Shown here one piece after another: positions 59,945 to 64,000 of a stretch of DNA of 64,000 nucleotides. The notes below the pieces were generated by a model. The model saw nothing but the letters and a program-made list of their open reading frames with translations, was not told the origin of the DNA and did not search any database. This DNA is from an uncultured Eubacteriales bacterium (GTDB taxonomy: Bacteria > Bacillota > Clostridia > Oscillospirales > UBA644): positions 36,506 to 100,505 of the forward strand of contig CAKSFN010000010.1 of assembly GCA_934454405.1 (NCBI GenBank), read 5' to 3'. Position 1 is the stretch's first letter, and every line of letters starts with the position of its first letter. The translations under genes and the position numbers were made by a program.

Positions 59945-60870
59945 AGATAAGCGAACTTCGCATACCGTCAACGGACGGCGTTCACGACCTTTACGCAAAA
60001 CTGTACGAGCCCGATGAAACTCCGAAAGCGCTTGTGCAGGTGGTTCACGGTATGGTTGAGCATATCGAGCGCTACGAACCTGTTATGAGGCTTCTTTGCG
60101 AAAACGGCTTTGCCGTCTGCGCCCACGACCATCTCGGTCACGGCAAAACAGTCGCCGAAGAAAGCGAGCTCGGATACTTTGCGGAAAAAAACGGGTGGAG
60201 CGTGCTTATTGACGACGTACACACGGTTAAACTTGCCGTTCGCAACAGGCTTTCCGGCTGCGGCAAAAAAACCGTGCTTTTCGGGCACAGCATGGGCTCT
60301 TTTATCGCAAGACTGACCTACGCGCGATACGACGATTACGACGCTCTTGTCGCCTGCGGAACGGGCGGAAACAATCCCGGTTCGGGCTTCGGCGTCGCGC
60401 TTACCTCGGTTATAAAGGCGTTTAAGGGCGGACGCGCGCAGTCAAAGCTTCTTTACGCGCTCGTATTCGGCTCGTACAACAAAAAATTCGGAAAAACCGG
60501 CGGATTTGAGTGGCTGACAAGGGATACGGATATGGTCGCGCTTCACGACGCGGATAAACTCTGCACTTTTGACTTTTCCGTTTCGGCGCTTCTTGATCTG
60601 ATAAAGCTGAATCGCCGCGCAAACTCAAAAAAATGGTTCGAATCGGTTGACGCCGAAAAACCGATACTTCTTATCGCCGGCGGCGACGACCCCGTGGGCA
60701 ATTACGGCAAAGGCGTAAAGGAAGTGTACGACCGCCTTATTGCGACGGGACATAAAGACGTTTCTCTCAAACTTTACGACAGCGCGAGACACGAAATTCT
60801 GAACGAGATAAACAGGGACGAAGTAAACAAAGACCTGACGGATTTTATTATTCGGGTCACGGAGGCATAA
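59941..60870 (+). CDS. Alpha/beta hydrolase, monoacylglycerol-lipase/lysophospholipase-like
   Basis: 309 residues from the ATG at 59941, overlapping glpK (ATGA). Catalytic triad candidates: Ser in GHSMGS, Asp in GGDDPVGN and His in SARHEIL; the HGMVEH oxyanion strand and DHLGHGKT are also present. No signal peptide. This matches cytosolic lysophospholipase/monoglyceride lipases. Coupling to glpK suggests that the glycerol backbone of its product is phosphorylated next. Confidence 0.88.
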   Translation: MKISELRIPSTDGVHDLYAKLYEPDETPKALVQVVHGMVEHIERYEPVMRLLCENGFAVCAHDHLGHGKTVAEESELGYFAEKNGWSVLIDDVHTVKLAVRNRLSGCGKKTVLFGHSMGSFIARLTYARYDDYDALVACGTGGNNPGSGFGVALTSVIKAFKGGRAQSKLLYALVFGSYNKKFGKTGGFEWLTRDTDMVALHDADKLCTFDFSVSALLDLIKLNRRANSKKWFESVDAEKPILLIAGGDDPVGNYGKGVKEVYDRLIATGHKDVSLKLYDSARHEILNEINRDEVNKDLTDFIIRVTEA

Positions 60871-60871
60871 A

Positions 60872-62335
60872 ATGAGCAAGGCAATCAATATCGGAAACAG
60901 ACGCGAACTTTTCGTTGACGGCGAGATGTTCGAAAACCTCGGAGAGACGGAGTTCGTTCTCCATCAGCCTGAACCGCGCGAGATAGCGATACGCAGAGAC
61001 ACCGTCGCGGACAACAGCGCAACGTCGTATTACAGTATAATCCACAACGGCGAAAAGTATATTATGTACTACACCGCGCACGGCTTCGGGCAGAACAAAG
61101 CGGGAAACTGGCCGCAACAGCACATTTGCCGCGCGGAAAGCGTTGACGGAATACATTGGGAAAAGCCCGATTTCGGCATATATGAATTTCGCGGAACGCG
61201 GCATAACAATATCGTATACTTTTTTGACTACGACCTTTTGGATAACTTTTACGCGATTTACGACACAAACCCGAACTGCCGCGAGGGCGAGCGTTACAAG
61301 GCGCTTGCGGAGCGCGTCATCGACGGTAAAGCCGTTTTGAGCGGCGTTGTTTCGCCCGACGGAATACACTGGCGCGACATCGGAACCGTTATCACGGACG
61401 GCACGTTCGATTCTCTCAACACTCTTTATTTCGACCCCGAAACAGGAAAGTACAGAGCGTTTTTCAGAGGCTGGCAGTTCCACGAGCCGTCGCTTCATCT
61501 CGGCGAAACGTCCATGAACGACATTCCGTCGTATCAGGCGACGGGCTGCCGCTGCATAAAGACCGCCGTCTCGGACGACTTCTATCATTGGAGCGACCCC
61601 GAAGACCTCAAATACGGCGATCAGCCCGCGTATCAGCTCTATACGAACAATATCGCGCCCTACTACCGCGCGCCGCATATCATTTTCGGGTTCCCGACCA
61701 GATATTACGACCGCCCGTGGACGAGAATGTACGAGGAGCTTCCGAACCCCGAACGCCGCTGGACGGCAAGATACGCCATGACCGACGGATTGTTTATGAC
61801 GAGCCGCGACGGTCTGAACTTCCACCGCTTTGACGACGTTCCTTTCTTCCCGTCGGGCATCGAGGGCGACGGCAACTGGGTCTACGGCGACGCCTATCCC
61901 GCGCACGGTATGGTCGAAACGCCGTCCGACAGAAAGGGCGAACCCGATCAGATCTCTATGTTCGCGCCCGACCTTGCGGAAAACGCGATAAGAAGATATG
62001 TTATCCGTCTTGACGGCTTCGTTTCACTTCACGCGAAATATCCCGACACCGAGCTTCTTTCCAAGCCTTTTGTTTTTGACGGCGACCGCCTCGAATTCAA
62101 TTACAGAACCACCGTTTCGGGTCATTTTTATGTTGAAATACAGGATGAAAAAGGCGTTCCGTTCAGAGGCTACGAGATGAAATATTGCGACGAAATGTTC
62201 GGCGACACCGTCGCGCGCGACGTTTCATGGCGTCATAACAGAGACCTTTCCCCGCTCAAAGGAAAGACCGTCCGTATGCGAATAGTCATGCGCGAATGCG
62301 ACCTGTTCTCTTTCCGCTTTTATAACGCCGATTAA
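60872..62335 (+). CDS. Five-bladed beta-propeller, glycoside-hydrolase-like protein
   Basis: 487 residues; GGAGG lies six bases before the ATG. Repeated blade-type motifs such as AESVDGIHWEKP, VSPDGIHWRDI, VSDDFYHWSDP and TSRDGLNFHRF are typical of GH43/GH32/GH130-like propellers, and a C-terminal beta-sandwich (about 400-487) follows. No signal peptide, so it acts inside the cell. The family and substrate are not identified. Last gene of the operon, one base after the lipase-like gene. Confidence 0.72.
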   Translation: MSKAINIGNRRELFVDGEMFENLGETEFVLHQPEPREIAIRRDTVADNSATSYYSIIHNGEKYIMYYTAHGFGQNKAGNWPQQHICRAESVDGIHWEKPDFGIYEFRGTRHNNIVYFFDYDLLDNFYAIYDTNPNCREGERYKALAERVIDGKAVLSGVVSPDGIHWRDIGTVITDGTFDSLNTLYFDPETGKYRAFFRGWQFHEPSLHLGETSMNDIPSYQATGCRCIKTAVSDDFYHWSDPEDLKYGDQPAYQLYTNNIAPYYRAPHIIFGFPTRYYDRPWTRMYEELPNPERRWTARYAMTDGLFMTSRDGLNFHRFDDVPFFPSGIEGDGNWVYGDAYPAHGMVETPSDRKGEPDQISMFAPDLAENAIRRYVIRLDGFVSLHAKYPDTELLSKPFVFDGDRLEFNYRTTVSGHFYVEIQDEKGVPFRGYEMKYCDEMFGDTVARDVSWRHNRDLSPLKGKTVRMRIVMRECDLFSFRFYNAD

Positions 62336-62348
62336 ATGTTGACGTACA

Positions 62349-62390
62349 AAAGAACAGACTTCGGAATTTCCGGAGCCTGTTCTTTTTGTA
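62349..62390 (+). terminator. Terminator of the holA-glpK operon
   Basis: AAAGAACAG...CTGTTCTTT stem with inner TTCGG/CCGGA pairing, followed by TTTGTATT. It lies between convergent genes. Confidence 0.85.
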
Positions 62391-62414
62391 TTAAATCGGT
62401 TTTTATGTTTTGCA

Positions 62415-63701
62415 TTATAATTTCCCGTTCAAAAAGCCTCTTTCAAACAGCTTTTGAACCGAGGTTATAACGCCTATCTTTGCGTGATACCACGTCAGAC
62501 CGCCTTGCAGGTATACCGCGTAAGGCTCGCGGAGAGGTCCGTCTGCGGAAAGCTCTATCGACGACCCCTGCACAAACGCGCCTGCCGCCATAATAACCTG
62601 ACTGTCATATCCCGGCATCGGTGCGGGCACGGGCGTGACGTAGCTGTCCACGGGCGCCGCCGCCTGAATCCCTTCGCAAAACGCTTCCATCGCTTCGGGC
62701 GAGCCGAGTTCCACCGCCTGAATAATGTCGTGGCGCGGTTCGCTGCCGTTCGGCGTGACATTATATCCGAGCTTTTCATATATGTTTGCCGCAAAAACGG
62801 CGCCCTTGAGAGCTGACGCCGTGACTGTCGGCGCAAGGAAAAAGCCCTGATAAAGCTGCGTCAGTATGCCGAGATTTGCTCCGACCTCCTGCCCGAGACC
62901 GGGCGCGCTGAGCCTGTAGGCGCAACGCTCTATGCATTCCTCCGAGCCGACGATGTAGCCGCCTATCGGCGCAAGTCCGCCGCCCGGATTTTTTATCAGG
63001 GAGCCGACCGTCATATCCGCGCCGACATCGGAGGGTTCAACCGTTTCGACAAATTCGCCGTAGCAGTTGTCAACCATGCAGATAATATTCGGATTGACGC
63101 TTTTTACCGTTTTTATCGCTTCGCCTATCTGCGCAACGGACAGCGTCGGACGCGTTTTGTAGCCTTTTGAGCGCTGAATGGCGACGAGCCTTGTTTTTTC
63201 GTTTATCGCCGCGCGGATGCCGTCGAGGTCAAACGAGCCGTCTTTTTTCAGATCGACTTCGGCATACGTCACACCGTATTCCGCAAGCGAACATGGCGAC
63301 GGACGAAGCCCGATAACTTCTTCAAGCGTGTCGTAAGGTCTGCCCGAAACGGAGAGCATCTCGTCTCCCGGAAGCAGGTTTGCGCCGAGAGCCAACGCAA
63401 GCGCGTGCGTTCCGCAGGTTATCTGCGGTCTGACAAGCGCCGCGGGTGTATGAAACGTGTCTGCGTATACTTTTTCGAGCGTTTCGCGTCCCATATCGTC
63501 GTAGCCGTAACCGGTCGTTGCCGCGAAATGCTGTGCGCTGACGCGGTTTTTGCGCATCGCTTCAAGCACCTTGTACTGATTGTATTCCGCCGTGCGGTCT
63601 ATCTCTTCAAATCGTTCCTTCAGCCCGTTCAGCGTCTTTTCGCAAAATTCGGCAACTTCCCCGCATATCCCGAACTCCGCAAACATTTCTTTTGTTTCCA
63701 T
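62415..63701 (-). CDS. Methionine gamma-lyase family PLP protein (YnbB-like)
   Basis: 428 residues from the ATG at 63701 (AAGGT ten bases upstream); an ATG at 63716 is possible but has no site. Fold-type I PLP enzyme of the COG4100/aluminium-resistance-like group: TTGYGYDDMGRETLEKVYA, the Asp motif CMVDNCYGEFVE and the PLP lysine in GSLIKNPGGGLAPIGGYI. In Firmicutes it often lies near glnR or hfq; neither is here. The true substrate is uncertain despite the family name. Confidence 0.88.
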   Translation of the reverse strand: METKEMFAEFGICGEVAEFCEKTLNGLKERFEEIDRTAEYNQYKVLEAMRKNRVSAQHFAATTGYGYDDMGRETLEKVYADTFHTPAALVRPQITCGTHALALALGANLLPGDEMLSVSGRPYDTLEEVIGLRPSPCSLAEYGVTYAEVDLKKDGSFDLDGIRAAINEKTRLVAIQRSKGYKTRPTLSVAQIGEAIKTVKSVNPNIICMVDNCYGEFVETVEPSDVGADMTVGSLIKNPGGGLAPIGGYIVGSEECIERCAYRLSAPGLGQEVGANLGILTQLYQGFFLAPTVTASALKGAVFAANIYEKLGYNVTPNGSEPRHDIIQAVELGSPEAMEAFCEGIQAAAPVDSYVTPVPAPMPGYDSQVIMAAGAFVQGSSIELSADGPLREPYAVYLQGGLTWYHAKIGVITSVQKLFERGFLNGKL

Positions 63702-63740
63702 TTGCCATACCTTCATCAAAATTACTCTACATTACAATAT

Positions 63741-63769
63741 ATAATAGCAAATCCTCTCGATAAAGTCAA
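63741..63769 (-). promoter_or_regulatory. Sigma-A promoter for the YnbB-like gene
   Basis: Minus strand TTGACT (63764-63769), 17 bases, TATTAT (63741-63746). Confidence 0.8.
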
Positions 63770-63774
63770 CCCTT

Positions 63775-64000
63775 TGCGGGCTGATTTTCGCCCATGCTTC
63801 TTCAAATCGCTCGCAAATACAGAAAAGTATTCGCCTCGCGCTTTTCATCGCCTGAACAAAAATCATCTCCGCAAAGTCTCTGCGCGTCGGTCGGGACGGG
63901 AAGGGGCTGGTTTTTGCCCTTTTTTCTTCAAATCGCTCGCAAATACAGAAAAGTATTCGCCTCGCGCTTTTCATCGCCTGAACAAAAATCATCTCCGCAA
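63775..64000. repeat. Tandem pair related to the left half of the 274-bp element
   Basis: Two copies (about 63777-63880 and 63908-64000, cut by the window edge) share TCTTCAAATCGCTCGCAAAT, AGAAAAGTATTCGCCTCG and GAACAAAAATCATCTCCGC exactly. Compared with 19455-19555 they keep GGGC-N8-GCCC, GCAAATAC...AGTATTC and ACAAAAATC in the same order with equal spacing (19 and 23 bases), although the bases between differ. Confidence 0.75.

Noticed and set aside
63732..63992. An 86-residue open frame made of a repeated 23-residue segment
   Set aside because: It arises from the tandem repeat; it runs through the promoter of the YnbB-like gene and has no ribosome binding site.
63775..64000. CRISPR-like repeat at the right edge
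   Set aside because: Only two units of about 100 bases with a spacer of about 30 bases are visible; unit length and number do not fit a CRISPR array and no cas gene is near.

Overview
The window looks like chromosomal DNA of a Gram-positive Firmicute of class Clostridia, probably an uncultured gut or rumen Oscillospirales/Ruminococcaceae-like bacterium. The evidence is indirect: sigma-A promoters with 17-bp spacers and TGn-TATAAT boxes, T-box leaders, a str operon (rpsL-rpsG-fusA-tuf), MurT/GatD, FemAB, RNase M5, ECF transporter S components, a dockerin-bearing secreted protein and lysylphosphatidylglycerol-synthase-like membrane proteins. Nothing phage-like, no CRISPR array and no transposase gene was seen. 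The mobile-looking DNA is short non-coding repeats.

Layout. 0-4 kb (minus): start of a polysaccharide-export ABC permease, then a phospholipid operon (PAP2, LPG-synthase-TM protein, pssA, psd). 4-12.7 kb (minus): uvrB, uvrA and a heterodimeric ABC exporter. 13-19 kb (plus): pstSCAB-phoU plus a PhoR-like kinase with no response regulator beside it. 19.3-30 kb: three copies of a 274-bp hairpin-rich element, two of them inside a nearly identical 533-bp repeat, around murT/gatD, a DMT transporter with a divergent MerR regulator, a decaying ECF/MocR vitamin-uptake locus and a secreted papain-like protease. 30-34 kb (minus): a LeuA-like protein without catalytic residues followed by a sugar-isomerase/acyl-CoA-ligase fusion.

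34.4-45 kb (minus) is the most interesting region. Two paralogous XRE-cupin-acyl-CoA ligase fusions each follow a complete T-box leader; by comparative reading the specifiers are GUA (Val) and AUC (Ile). The Val leader heads an eight-gene operon: ligase, omega-amidase-like nitrilase, branched-chain aminotransferase, P-loop ATPase and a four-subunit ferredoxin-dependent 2-oxoacid oxidoreductase. Together these would let the cell build valine and isoleucine from isobutyrate and 2-methylbutyrate by activation, reductive carboxylation and transamination, switched on by uncharged tRNA. The pathway idea is inference; the gene order and leaders are read from the sequence.

45-64 kb: typA, a small conserved protein, an amidohydrolase, the dockerin protein, the str operon, a 218-bp tandem repeat array with covarying hairpins beside tRNA-Tyr and tRNA-Thr, then a plus-strand operon (holA, rnmV, femAB-type gene, glpK, alpha/beta hydrolase, beta-propeller glycosidase-like protein), a methionine-gamma-lyase-family gene and, at the right edge, a tandem pair of sequences related to the 274-bp element.
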